Shown here piece after piece: positions 50,935 through 59,897 of a DNA stretch of 64,000 nucleotides. The translations under genes were made by a program, and so were the position numbers. The notes below the pieces were generated by a model, which worked only from the letters and a program-made list of their open reading frames with translations, was not told the origin of the DNA and ran no database searches. Position 1 is the stretch's first letter; the number at the start of each line of letters is the position of its first letter. This stretch comes from an uncultured Granulosicoccaceae bacterium (GTDB taxonomy: Bacteria; Pseudomonadota; Gammaproteobacteria; Granulosicoccales; Granulosicoccaceae): positions 1 to 64,000 of the forward strand of contig CALGLE010000003.1 of assembly GCA_937930305.1 (NCBI GenBank). Reading direction: 5' to 3'.

Positions 50935-52158
50935 TTAAGCTGCTGGCGATAACCTCGCCAGCGGTTTCTCATCGATCGGCCAATGCACCACCGCGGCGGC
51001 GACGCCGAGCACTACAGCGACCCACCACACGCCATCGTAGCTGCCCGTTGTTTCAAATAAATAACCGCCCAGCCAAATACCGATGAAGCTGCCGATTTGG
51101 TGACTCAGGAAAACGATTCCAAACAAGGTGGCCATGTATTGCACACCAAAGACTTGAGCGATGATGCCGGTGGTTAAAGGCACGGTAGACAACCACAGAA
51201 TTCCCATCACACTGGCAAAAATTAACAGGGTGATATCGGTTTTTGGCGCTAACAACAAAGCTGCAATGGTTACCGCGCGCAACAAATATATAACGCTTAA
51301 ACCCCGCTTTTTACTAAACCTTTGCCCCACATAACCTGCCCCAAACGAACCCACTATATTAAACAAACCAATGAGCGCAATCGACCAGGCGCCGATGTAT
51401 GACGGTAGACCCAAAGAGGCAATATAGGGAGGGAAATGCACGGTGATAAACGCGACATGAAATCCGCACACAAAAAAGCCTAATGTGAGTAGCACATATC
51501 CGCGATGAGTCAGTGCTTCCGATAAAGCCTCGCCAATCGTTTGTTCGACCACAAGCCGCCCGGCGCTACCTTGTGTTTTCGGTAAAACGAAAGCCAAAGG
51601 AATTAGAGACAAAACCAATACCGCGAGAACCACGAGTGCCTGCGACCAACCCATCGATTCAATAAAGAATAAGGCCAATGGAGAGAACACCACTTGCCCT
51701 GCCGAACCGGCTGCTGTGCCTAAACCCAAAGTCATTGATCGCTTTTCAGGGCCAACCACTTTGACCATGGCGGCCATCGCAATAGAAAAGGCAGAAAAAG
51801 CAATGCCAGTACCCGCCAACACACCCGCGAACAACACCATCGTTTGATTGGTATCAGCGATGGTCATGCCAAAGAGGCCCAAAGCGTAAACCAAAGCGCC
51901 AGCAATAATGACGGGCCTTGCGCCAAAACGATCCGCCAACATGCCCGCGATAGGCAGACTTAAACCCCAAAATAAATTCTGTATGGCCAGCGCTAGCGCC
52001 AGGACCGACAATGACCAGTCCGCCTGGCCCATGGGAGCGATGAAAAGCCCCAGTGAAGAACGCGCCCCGAACCCAATCAATGCAATCAGACTGCCAGCCA
52101 GCAACACCCAAGCCGGTGTTCGCCATCCCGCTAAAGTCGCCTCAGAATCCGTCGTCAT
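50935..52158 (-). CDS. MFS transporter
   Basis: Major facilitator superfamily carrier, about 407 residues with twelve hydrophobic helices and the loop motif LADRFGARPVIIAG after the second helix. It resembles the oxalate/formate-antiporter-like and monocarboxylate-type members, but the substrate cannot be read from sequence. The ATG at 52156-52158 is chosen; a TTG at 52168-52170 would add four residues. It is convergent with the hexosaminidase gene, 54 bases apart. Confidence 0.88.
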   Translation of the reverse strand: MTTDSEATLAGWRTPAWVLLAGSLIALIGFGARSSLGLFIAPMGQADWSLSVLALALAIQNLFWGLSLPIAGMLADRFGARPVIIAGALVYALGLFGMTIADTNQTMVLFAGVLAGTGIAFSAFSIAMAAMVKVVGPEKRSMTLGLGTAAGSAGQVVFSPLALFFIESMGWSQALVVLAVLVLSLIPLAFVLPKTQGSAGRLVVEQTIGEALSEALTHRGYVLLTLGFFVCGFHVAFITVHFPPYIASLGLPSYIGAWSIALIGLFNIVGSFGAGYVGQRFSKKRGLSVIYLLRAVTIAALLLAPKTDITLLIFASVMGILWLSTVPLTTGIIAQVFGVQYMATLFGIVFLSHQIGSFIGIWLGGYLFETTGSYDGVWWVAVVLGVAAAVVHWPIDEKPLARLSPAA

Positions 52159-52481
52159 AAATTGTCTCAAAGGGTTGGTTATTCAGCTAAATCAAAGCGG
52201 GCGGTTCATTCGGGCATCTAAGCCGATCTTAGCGGATTAAAAACGAGATCAGTTTCACAACTCATCCTGGATGAATTCACAAACACCGGTGCTCCGCAGC
52301 GTTTTATGGGTCTCATAAAGGCACGGAATTGATGAACGTGCAGCAAGATCGGCGGACACAACTCTCAGTTGTATTGATTCGCCGGTTCATGCATTTTCAA
52401 CTCGACCGATACAAGCTCAAAGGGAGGTCATTTATCCCTCGACACTGTGCCAATCAAATAAAAACAATAAAGAGCACCGTC
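52159..52481. other. Gap between divergent MFS and astacin genes
   Basis: About 320 bases with no convincing gene. The astacin reading frame stays open back to 52329, but the signal peptide begins at 52482. Both promoters must lie here; no strong -35/-10 pair, operator or RNA gene was identified. Confidence 0.4.
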
Positions 52482-53951
52482 ATGCAAAACAAAATAACAT
52501 ACGCGGCAATTGCCGCCATGCTTTGCGCATGTACCCCACTCGTGGTGCATGGCCAAAGCAATAACGAGATATTCGCACCGGGGGCCGCTTCGCTGTTTTT
52601 TTTCGATGGAGCAGACGCAACCACCGGCTCCTATTCTGGCATCGGTTATGAAGTGATAAAAGGCTATGCGGTGGCAGAGGGCGATATGGTGCTCGGCCCG
52701 GTGGATCGACAGGGTAATGTATTAGATTCAGCCAAACGTGGTCTGGGTCAATCAAGATTTCTGGACCGATGGACCAACGGCATCATCCCCTATCAATTCA
52801 ATACAGGTATATCCCAAGAAGAACGCGACTTAGCTGAGCAAGCCATCGCTCATTGGAATCAGTACACCTCAATTACATTAGTGGAATTAACTGATGAGAA
52901 TCGAGCTGAATTCGAAAACTACATAAGCTTTGAAGCCAGTAACGGCTGTGCATCCTATGTCGGCATGCGCGGTGGTGAGCAGCAGTTGTGGATTTCCGCA
53001 AGTTGTGGTGTGGGCAGCATCATTCATGAGCTTGGCCACGCGGTTGGGTTATTTCACGAACACACCCGAAACGATCGAGACAACTACATTAATGTGCAAT
53101 GGGAAAACATTGTACAGGGTAAAGAATTCAACTTCGATATTCTAAATTCCAATGCCACATTGTTGGGTGAATACGATTACGGCTCCATCATGCACTACGG
53201 CGAGAACTTCTTTAGTTCAAACAGCAATGCAACGATCACCGTGCTTGACGGCAGTTCAATTGGTCAACGTGATGCACTCAGTGATAAAGATATTCAAAGT
53301 GCTAATTCACTGTACGAAACCGACTTGTCACTTTTGGTGAATTCGCAAAATGATTTTGCGGGCGGTACGATTTCGGCTGATATTCAAGTGACTAACTTGG
53401 GCGAAATGGGTACTCATGAATTGACCCTTACGTTGGAACTTCCAACAGCGGCTGATTGGTTGTCCATGTCCCCCAACTCAGGATGGGACTGCGCTGCAAA
53501 CGGTTCAACGCTGGCCTGCAGCCGAGAGACACTCGACACCAGCGCAACCAGTATTTTTACTTTGATTGCCACAGCCAATGGGGCCTCGGCAGAAGCTTTG
53601 ACTGGCGAATTGTTAGCAAAAACTCGTGAGACTGATTACGAAAATAACGGCCACAACCGAGCAGTGACAGCACCGCCGGTATTGTCGGCCAGTACACCGG
53701 CTAACAGCGGCGATAGCAGCGGAGAGGACCTTGAGCCACAAGAGCCCTCGCAAAATGACCCCAACAACTCGAATGGCACACCGAGCGATCCCGGGGCTGC
53801 CTTGCCGGAAAGCTCTGACGATAAAGAAAACGTGATCACGCCCACAACGAACGGTAATATGGACAGCTCCAACAAAGGCGGGGCTTTATCACCTTACTCT
53901 GGGTTTCTGTTGCTGTTAACAAGCGTTGCACTGAGTCGTCGTCGAAGCTGA
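52482..53951 (+). CDS. Astacin-like metalloprotease with GlyGly-CTERM-like tail
   Basis: Exported zinc endopeptidase of family M12A, 489 residues from ATG 52482. A signal peptide ends near VVHG/QS, with an LCAC that could alternatively be a lipobox. The catalytic domain (about residues 80-290) has the zinc motif HELGHAVGLFHEHTRNDRD and the Met-turn SIMHYGENFFS. A DUF11-like domain follows (about 290-410), then a Ser/Asn/Pro-rich linker and the tail NKGGALSPYSGFLLL with RRRS at the end. The tail fits GlyGly-CTERM, the rhombosortase signal for surface release or anchoring. It stands alone. Confidence 0.92.
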   Translation: MQNKITYAAIAAMLCACTPLVVHGQSNNEIFAPGAASLFFFDGADATTGSYSGIGYEVIKGYAVAEGDMVLGPVDRQGNVLDSAKRGLGQSRFLDRWTNGIIPYQFNTGISQEERDLAEQAIAHWNQYTSITLVELTDENRAEFENYISFEASNGCASYVGMRGGEQQLWISASCGVGSIIHELGHAVGLFHEHTRNDRDNYINVQWENIVQGKEFNFDILNSNATLLGEYDYGSIMHYGENFFSSNSNATITVLDGSSIGQRDALSDKDIQSANSLYETDLSLLVNSQNDFAGGTISADIQVTNLGEMGTHELTLTLELPTAADWLSMSPNSGWDCAANGSTLACSRETLDTSATSIFTLIATANGASAEALTGELLAKTRETDYENNGHNRAVTAPPVLSASTPANSGDSSGEDLEPQEPSQNDPNNSNGTPSDPGAALPESSDDKENVITPTTNGNMDSSNKGGALSPYSGFLLLLTSVALSRRRS

Positions 53952-53978
53952 GGTCAAGATGGTGTAAAACGCTTACAA

Positions 53979-54008
53979 TGGGGGATCAGCCACAGCGATG
54001 ATCCCCCA
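53979..54008 (+). promoter_or_regulatory. Hairpin ending at the DegT start codon
   Basis: Perfect ten-base stem TGGGGGATCA / TGATCCCCCA with a ten-base loop. Its right arm ends immediately before the ATG at 54009 and covers the position of a ribosome site. No T run follows. It is either the end of the astacin transcript or an RNA structure that limits translation of the aminotransferase. Confidence 0.6.
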
Positions 54009-55145
54009 ATGAGCTCAGTTCCAGCCGCAGTCCCTATGGTGGACTTACGACAGCAATACCACGACTTAAAGCCTGACATCGACAACAGCCTTGCCGATGT
54101 GCTGGAACAGACTCAATTTATTCTTGGCAGTAATGTCCAAGCCTTTGAGGCGGAATGCGCAAACTATATCGGCGTTAAACACGCCATCGGTTGCGCCAAT
54201 GGGACTGACGCCCTCCACCTTGCGTTGCTGGCGTTGCACATCGGGCCTGGCGACGAAGTCATTACCACCCCATTCACCTTCATCGCTACCGCTGAAGCTA
54301 TTGCCTATGTCGGTGCCACACCGGTATTCGTTGATATCAATCCTGACACATACAATTTGTCTGTGGACGGCATCAACGCAGCAATTACCTCTCGCACAAA
54401 AGCGATCATGCCGGTGCATATTTTTGGTATGCCCTGCGACATGACACCGATACTTGCTTTGGCAAAAAAGCATCAACTGCATATTGTTGAAGACTGTGCG
54501 CAAAGCTTTGGTGCCACATCAAACCATCAGCAAACGGGCAGTATCGGCACCATTGGTTGCTTTAGTTTTTTCCCCAGTAAAAACTTAGGCGCTTTTGGCG
54601 ATGGTGGCATGGTAACGACCCAGGATGACGGCTTAGCAGAAAAACTGAAGATGTATCGTGCGCATGGCAGCAAAGAACGCTACATACACAGCGTCATCGG
54701 ATATAACAGCCGCTTAGATGAAATGCAGGCAGCCATTCTTCGGCAAAAATTACCACATATCGAGCGTTTTAATGCAGAAAGACGACGGGTTGCGGCTCAC
54801 TACAACGAGCTCTTGTCCGATCTGCCGATTCAGCTTCCACTGCTGCAAGCACCCAGTTCAGAAACGCCATCGGTTCCCGCTTTCCACCAATACACGTTTT
54901 TAACCGATCACCGAGAGGCGATACAAGCGGCACTTAGTGCTGAGCACATTGCTAGTGCTGTGTACTACCCCATTCCGCTGCATAAACAGGTGGCCATTCA
55001 AAATGAAATGACTTCGACGCCTGCTTGCCCTGTTTCAGAGCAACACAGCGCGCGTTGCATGTCACTACCCATTTACCCAGAACTTCCGAATGAAACGATT
55101 GAACGTATTGCATCCGTGGTAAGACGTGCCATCCCGAACGACTAA
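54009..55145 (+). CDS. DegT/DnrJ/EryC1-family sugar aminotransferase
   Basis: PLP-dependent enzyme that forms amino sugars on nucleotide-linked keto sugars, 378 residues. The family pattern MVDLRQQYHDL, CANGTDALHLALLALHIGPG, VEDCAQSFGA and the cofactor Lys in FFPSKNLGAFGDGG are present. It is followed after 64 bases by lpxB, so it may supply a surface polysaccharide. No ribosome site precedes the ATG at 54009; the ATG at 54036 gives MVDLRQQ, the normal family start, and is an alternative. Confidence 0.9.
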   Translation: MSSVPAAVPMVDLRQQYHDLKPDIDNSLADVLEQTQFILGSNVQAFEAECANYIGVKHAIGCANGTDALHLALLALHIGPGDEVITTPFTFIATAEAIAYVGATPVFVDINPDTYNLSVDGINAAITSRTKAIMPVHIFGMPCDMTPILALAKKHQLHIVEDCAQSFGATSNHQQTGSIGTIGCFSFFPSKNLGAFGDGGMVTTQDDGLAEKLKMYRAHGSKERYIHSVIGYNSRLDEMQAAILRQKLPHIERFNAERRRVAAHYNELLSDLPIQLPLLQAPSSETPSVPAFHQYTFLTDHREAIQAALSAEHIASAVYYPIPLHKQVAIQNEMTSTPACPVSEQHSARCMSLPIYPELPNETIERIASVVRRAIPND

Positions 55146-55209
55146 CACTGTCTGCAAAAGGTCAAGGGATTTATGCAACACGCTCGTGCGACGAATTCAG
55201 TAGATCACA

Positions 55210-56349
55210 ATGGCTAAACGCCTTTCCATCATGGTGTCCGCTGGAGAGGCGTCCGGTGATCAACACGCAGCTCACGCTTTACTGGCTCTAAAACAACAGG
55301 GTGTTGAATTTGAAGCCTTTGGCATGGGCGCTGGCGAATTACAAAACGCTGGTGTTCAAATTGATGTGGACTGCCGAGAACTGGCCGTTATCGGGCTCGT
55401 TGAAGTATTGCGTAACTTGCCCGCTTTGTATCGGCGATTGTTTTATTTGGTGAAGTTAATAAAAACACGGCGCCCAGATTTGATCGTGCTAGTTGACTAC
55501 CCTGAGTTCAACTTAAAGCTTGCCTGGTGGGTTAGAAAACTCAACATTCCCATTTTGTTTTACATTAGCCCGCAGGTTTGGGCTTGGCGCACGAAACGCG
55601 TGCATAAAATCGGTAAACGTATTTCGCATATGGCGGTAATCTTTCCTTTTGAGGTGCCGTTTTATGAAAACGCCAATATTCCAGTGACTTACGTGGGGCA
55701 CCCACTAATTGATTCCGCTCAATGTGATTGGAGCAAAGCAGAAGCACGAAAAAAACTGTTTCTACAACCACAACAACACCTAGTTGCCTTACTGCCTGGC
55801 AGTCGCAGCGGTGAACTGAGGCGAAACCTTCCCGTCATGTTAGACGCTGCCGACACCTTACTACGTACCTTACCCAACACAGAATTTGTTATTCCGTGTG
55901 CGGCCACCTTGAACAAGTGCGATATTGAACAAGCCGTGGCTGAATCGGGATTGCCAATGACACTAATTGACGGTCAAATTTGCCCAGTTCTAAGAGCCGC
56001 CGATGCCGCCATTACCGCCTCGGGTACCGCAACACTAGAAACCGCGCTAATGGGTACCCCGATGACCATTGTGTATCGTGTGAACGAATTAACGTACAAG
56101 ATAATGAGTCGACTGATAAAAATTGATGATATCGGATTAGTGAACATCGTTGCCACTCGTCGAATCGTGCAAGAATTTGTGCAAGATGAGGCCACTGCAA
56201 GCGCCATCGCAATTGAGCTTGAGAAACTGCTTACCGATAAGCCGTATCAACAAGAGATGATAAAAAATTTAGCCCAGGTGAAACACACCATGGGGGACGG
56301 TGGAGCATCAGAACAGGTGGCTCGCTTAATTCAGCGTCTCTGCAGCTAG
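55210..56349 (+). CDS. lpxB: Lipid-A-disaccharide synthase LpxB
   Basis: Inner-membrane-associated glycosyltransferase (GT19) joining lipid X to UDP-diacylglucosamine in lipid A synthesis. At 379 residues it matches the family. It shows SAGEASGDQHAAHAL, FYISPQVWAWRTKRV, LLPGSRSGELRRNLPVM and ASGTATLETALMGTPM. It is separated from lpxA and fabZ, which lie 6.5 kb away on the opposite strand, whereas these genes are usually adjacent. Confidence 0.96.
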   Translation: MAKRLSIMVSAGEASGDQHAAHALLALKQQGVEFEAFGMGAGELQNAGVQIDVDCRELAVIGLVEVLRNLPALYRRLFYLVKLIKTRRPDLIVLVDYPEFNLKLAWWVRKLNIPILFYISPQVWAWRTKRVHKIGKRISHMAVIFPFEVPFYENANIPVTYVGHPLIDSAQCDWSKAEARKKLFLQPQQHLVALLPGSRSGELRRNLPVMLDAADTLLRTLPNTEFVIPCAATLNKCDIEQAVAESGLPMTLIDGQICPVLRAADAAITASGTATLETALMGTPMTIVYRVNELTYKIMSRLIKIDDIGLVNIVATRRIVQEFVQDEATASAIAIELEKLLTDKPYQQEMIKNLAQVKHTMGDGGASEQVARLIQRLCS

Positions 56350-56591
56350 GCCCACGCAACATCACGCACTATGAGCAGCAATCACGCGCTGTTCACAAAG
56401 AGCCTAGTAAGCTCTACCCCATGCAAGAACACTAAAGACAAACCTGGATCGTTTGCAATGAACTTGCGTTAAAACCGGTGAATCCGAACCTACCCCAGCT
56501 GCGTATCCGGTGTCACAGTATGCACAAGCATCATAGCGACGCGTATTCGTCACTGTATTGAACCTTAATAATATAAATGGAAATTTTTACA

Positions 56592-57146
56592 ATGATTAAA
56601 ACAAGAACTCTTTTAGCCACCACGCTCCTGTTAACAGCTAGTTCGGCTTTCGCCGGTGGTCACGGTGTCATGGTCGGTGGTTTTGAAATGACTGATGACA
56701 AAAACGTTGTTGAGAATGCAGCCGGATCAGAAGATCACACAACCTTAGTTGCAGCGGTCCAAGCAGCAGAGCTTGCGGAAACTTTAAGCGGTGAAGGACC
56801 GTTCACGCTATTGGCTCCAGCCAATGATGCTTTCGCAGCCCTTCCCGAAGGCACCGTCGAAACATTGTTGAAGCCTGAAAGCAAGGAAACCTTACAAACT
56901 ATCCTTGGCTGCCACGCAATTCCAGCTGCTGCGATGGCCACTGATGTATTGACGATGATTGAAAACGGCGGTGGCGAAGCCATGCTGGAAACTGTTGGAG
57001 GTTGCATGTTGAAAGCAACTTACACCGACGATAAAGTAATGTTCACTGACGAGAACGGCACTTCAGCCGCGGTAACCATTGCAGATGCGAAAAGTTCCAA
57101 CGGCGTTATTCACGTCATTGACGCGGTTCTATTACCTAAGCAGTAA
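56592..57146 (+). CDS. Exported fasciclin (FAS1) domain protein
   Basis: A 184-residue periplasmic or secreted protein with signal peptide ending SSAFA. One FAS1 domain spans about residues 35-184, with the H1 motif FTLLAPANDAFAALPEG and the H2 end NGVIHVIDAVLLP. FAS1 domains mediate adhesion; bacterial single-domain forms are poorly understood. The ATG at 56592 is preferred because GGA lies upstream; an in-frame ATG at 56577 would add five residues. The 242-base upstream gap shows no certain promoter. A strong hairpin follows 43 bases after the stop. Confidence 0.9.
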   Translation: MIKTRTLLATTLLLTASSAFAGGHGVMVGGFEMTDDKNVVENAAGSEDHTTLVAAVQAAELAETLSGEGPFTLLAPANDAFAALPEGTVETLLKPESKETLQTILGCHAIPAAAMATDVLTMIENGGGEAMLETVGGCMLKATYTDDKVMFTDENGTSAAVTIADAKSSNGVIHVIDAVLLPKQ

Positions 57147-57161
57147 GTTACTGCGAGCGGT

Positions 57162-58034
57162 GTGTTGACTAACACTCTAATCTGCACGAAAAGAGCCATC
57201 GCAATTTTAGCGATGGCTCTTTTTCATGCGCTCTTTTCAACAGCCGCCCTGGCGCATGAGTATTGGATCGAGCCGTTAAAGCATCATGTAACGCTCGGAG
57301 AAAAGGTACTCGCCAACCTAAAAAACGGTGAAAATTTTCAAGGCATTAGCCTGCCAAGAATTCCGGAAGATTTGGTAACAGTGTCGCTACACCACAGGAA
57401 TGGAAGCCGCGAACTGGCCGGACGGCTGGGGGATTTCCCAGCACTCCACTATACCCCTAAGCATCCAGGATGGCAGATAGTCGCGCTTCAGACCAAGCCC
57501 AAAGATCTATCTTATGAAAAGCCTGGAAAATTTTCTGCATTCATCACTACCCATGGCCTGCAAGAGTTTTCATCACAACATCCTGACCTAAACGACGACG
57601 CCATTGTGGTCGAGGAGACATATACCCGTTACGCCAAAACCCTGCTGTATGTTAGCTCAGACGACGCAGCTTCTGCATCGGCCTCTCAAAACGAGTCCAC
57701 CAGCGCTGGCGAACTGCTTTGGAGTAAACAAGATTTTAAGCTTGAGTGGGTGCTGGTGCAGCGTCCAGCTCGACCGGCTGAATCGGCCTCGCTAGCGCTT
57801 CAGTTGTTATTCAATGGCGAGCCCCTGGCCAGTCGTCAAGCAGAAGTTTTTTCAAAATCTGGCAACACCGTTAAACGCACGCTTCAGCTCACCGATGAAT
57901 CGGGCCAAATTGAGGTGGCGTTAACGCCAAACGTTCGATATTTAATCAACGCGGTAAAGGCGGAACGAAGCGATTCGTCGCAAGCGCGAATCAACACCGA
58001 TTGGGCAAGCTTTACTGTTCAAGTGAACCCATGA
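57162..58034 (+). CDS. DUF4198-family exported protein
   Basis: A 290-residue periplasmic protein of the DUF4198 family, members of which are linked to metal (nickel or cobalt) uptake loci. The signal peptide (KRAIAILAMALFHALFSTAA) ends LA/HEYWIEP, with an early His, and the family pattern continues with beta-rich sequence such as LHYTPKHPGWQIVAL. The GTG at 57162 gives a full signal peptide with a basic start; the ATG at 57213 gives one that is too short and lacks basic residues. A terminator-like hairpin covers codons 10-21. It precedes a HupE/UreJ-like gene by seven bases and is probably coupled to it. Confidence 0.8.
   Translation: MLTNTLICTKRAIAILAMALFHALFSTAALAHEYWIEPLKHHVTLGEKVLANLKNGENFQGISLPRIPEDLVTVSLHHRNGSRELAGRLGDFPALHYTPKHPGWQIVALQTKPKDLSYEKPGKFSAFITTHGLQEFSSQHPDLNDDAIVVEETYTRYAKTLLYVSSDDAASASASQNESTSAGELLWSKQDFKLEWVLVQRPARPAESASLALQLLFNGEPLASRQAEVFSKSGNTVKRTLQLTDESGQIEVALTPNVRYLINAVKAERSDSSQARINTDWASFTVQVNP
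57189..57224 (+). terminator. Terminator-like hairpin inside the DUF4198 signal-peptide region
   Basis: Perfect 14-base stem, AAAAGAGCCATCGC / GCGATGGCTCTTTT, with the loop AATTTTA, ending in a T run. It has every feature of a rho-independent terminator and is well placed for the fasciclin gene. Yet it lies within the first 21 codons of the next gene's best start, so it may act as an attenuator for the DUF4198-HupE pair. Confidence 0.8.
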
Positions 58035-58041
58035 TCCAACT

Positions 58042-59190
58042 ATGCATAAAAGATTTTTCAATTTTCTAGCATGTAGCGTACTGTCGCTACTGTTCTGGTG
58101 CTTTCCATCACCCACGTTTGCACACGAAATAAAACCGATTGTTGTCGACGCCAGTACGCTCGATGCAGACACGGTTCAATGGGTTATGCGAGTGAATCTT
58201 GAAGCGATCATGGCGGGTATCAGTGCAGAACATGACGACACGGATACCGATCCCAATACAGAACGGTATCAATCCTTGCGAGACTTATCTGCGGCTGAAC
58301 TAAAAACTACTTTCTTCGCTTTGTCGCCTGAGCTGATGCAGCGATTCGACATAACTGACGAACACGCGGCTGCGTTGCAGAATAAAATTCACTCGATTGA
58401 GGTGATACCGGCTGACAACGCATCAATCGCCCGAGATTCTTTAATTACCATCAATTCCAAGTTGCCTGCGGGCAGCCATCAGTGGCGCTGGCGATGGCAA
58501 GATAGCTATGCACCGATAATTTTTCGGTATACCGACCTTAAGCATCCTGAAAATAACGTATCGCACTATCTAGAAGCGCTTGAAGCCAGCCCATTGATCA
58601 GTGTCAGCGGCCCTCAGGCACACGCAAGTGTTATGGAAACGGTAGGGGAGTTTGTTCGACTGGGGTTCATTCACATTATTCCTAAGGGGCTGGATCACAT
58701 CGTGTTTGTGCTTGGCCTGGTGCTGCTGCATCCACGTTTTAAACCGGTGCTGTGGCAAGTAACGTTGTTTACTTTGGCCCACTCCATCACTTTGGGGCTC
58801 GCCATGTTAGGGAAAGTGTCGGTGCCAGCGCTTTGGGTTGAGGCCAGCATTGCGCTGTCGATTGTGTACATCGGGCTGGACAACCTAGCTGATCGCGCGA
58901 TGAATGGGTTGCGGATGTTGTGTGTGTTTGGTTTCGGTTTGCTACACGGCTTAGGATTTGCCAACGTGCTTAGTGAATTGGGTGATGGCAACCAAGCCCC
59001 AATTTTATCACTGGCCAGTTTTAACGTTGGGGTTGAATTGGGTCAACTGTTGGTGGTGGCATTGTTTTTCCTAAGCATCGGTTTTTGGACAAGAAATCAC
59101 TCGTGGTACCCATCCCGAGTTCGAATACCGCTTTCAATAGTCATTGCAGCACTGGGCGCTTGGTGGTTTGTAGAAAGAGTCAGTGCTTAA
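58042..59190 (+). CDS. HupE/UreJ-like membrane protein
   Basis: A 382-residue protein with signal peptide ending PTFAHE, a periplasmic domain of about 170 residues, then six to seven membrane helices with HIIPKGLDHIVFVLGLVLLH, TLFTLAHSITLGLAMLG and FGLLHGLGFANVL, the histidine-rich pattern of HupE/UreJ_2. HupE/UreJ proteins are proposed nickel or cobalt permeases; the metal here is not proven. It follows the DUF4198 gene by seven bases, and its stop overlaps the stop of the convergent ArsR gene by four bases. It is far from the urease operon. Confidence 0.87.
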   Translation: MHKRFFNFLACSVLSLLFWCFPSPTFAHEIKPIVVDASTLDADTVQWVMRVNLEAIMAGISAEHDDTDTDPNTERYQSLRDLSAAELKTTFFALSPELMQRFDITDEHAAALQNKIHSIEVIPADNASIARDSLITINSKLPAGSHQWRWRWQDSYAPIIFRYTDLKHPENNVSHYLEALEASPLISVSGPQAHASVMETVGEFVRLGFIHIIPKGLDHIVFVLGLVLLHPRFKPVLWQVTLFTLAHSITLGLAMLGKVSVPALWVEASIALSIVYIGLDNLADRAMNGLRMLCVFGFGLLHGLGFANVLSELGDGNQAPILSLASFNVGVELGQLLVVALFFLSIGFWTRNHSWYPSRVRIPLSIVIAALGAWWFVERVSA

Positions 59191-59897
59191 GGAACGCATG
59201 GCTTAACGAACGCATTGCGAAACGCTGTTTCACCGGCTGGATTAAAGCTGACTACCCGAGAGCCCTTATCTTGAGCTGCCCATTGCTTTACGATACAGAA
59301 CTTTAACAGCTCGGCACCTAAGGCGCCAGCCATATGGTTTTTACGCTCACTCCAATCCATACAAGCCCGGCAAAGCACACGTTTGCTTTGCTGCAAGCGA
59401 TCGATGGGCAACCCTAATGATTGCAATTGGGTGCTTCCCTGCTCTGTGAGCTGCACTGTGCGAGATAAACAACCTTGACTCACTTGTTGATCTATCCAGC
59501 CCTGTTGAACCGCGTTCTCATAAAACGCCACCGCTAAAGGACCCGCTAGATGATCGTAACAGCTGCGCGCTGTGCGCATAGCTGCCTCTTTGGGGCCTGT
59601 CACCAACGGAACATGCCCGGCCCTTGCCGCAAGCCCAATTAAACGCTCTAATACTTCCGCCACCTCCTCATTGGCCAGCACGAAATACTTATGCCGACCT
59701 TGCGCGTGTAGCACGAGAAGTTCTGCGTTATGTAATTTAGCTAAGTGCGAGCTGGCTGTTTGCCTTGTGACATTGGCCACGTTAGCCAACTCGGTCGCCG
59801 TTAATGCACGACCGCTCATTAGTTCAGTCAACATCGCAGCGCGCGCAGGTTCCGCTATCAGTTGAGCTAATTTGGCGATTGAGGGTCCGTCTGTCAT
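59187..59897 (-). CDS. ArsR-type helix-turn-helix regulator
   Basis: A 236-residue regulator: ArsR winged helix at about residues 5-85 (AEPARAAMLTELMSGRALTA, VTRQTASSHLAKLHNAELL) with a long C-terminal domain of unknown ligand containing VLCRACMDWSERK. The ATG at 59895-59897 is used because it overlaps the lysE stop as ATGA and matches family starts; upstream residues are not family-like. It is probably translated with the LysE exporter and may regulate it. The plain ArsR metal-binding box is not evident. Confidence 0.85.
   Translation of the reverse strand: MTDGPSIAKLAQLIAEPARAAMLTELMSGRALTATELANVANVTRQTASSHLAKLHNAELLVLHAQGRHKYFVLANEEVAEVLERLIGLAARAGHVPLVTGPKEAAMRTARSCYDHLAGPLAVAFYENAVQQGWIDQQVSQGCLSRTVQLTEQGSTQLQSLGLPIDRLQQSKRVLCRACMDWSERKNHMAGALGAELLKFCIVKQWAAQDKGSRVVSFNPAGETAFRNAFVKPCVP

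Noticed and set aside
58042..59190. HupE/UreJ gene as part of the urease operon
   Set aside because: It lies more than 46 kb from the urease genes on the other strand, so only a functional, not an operon, link could be proposed.
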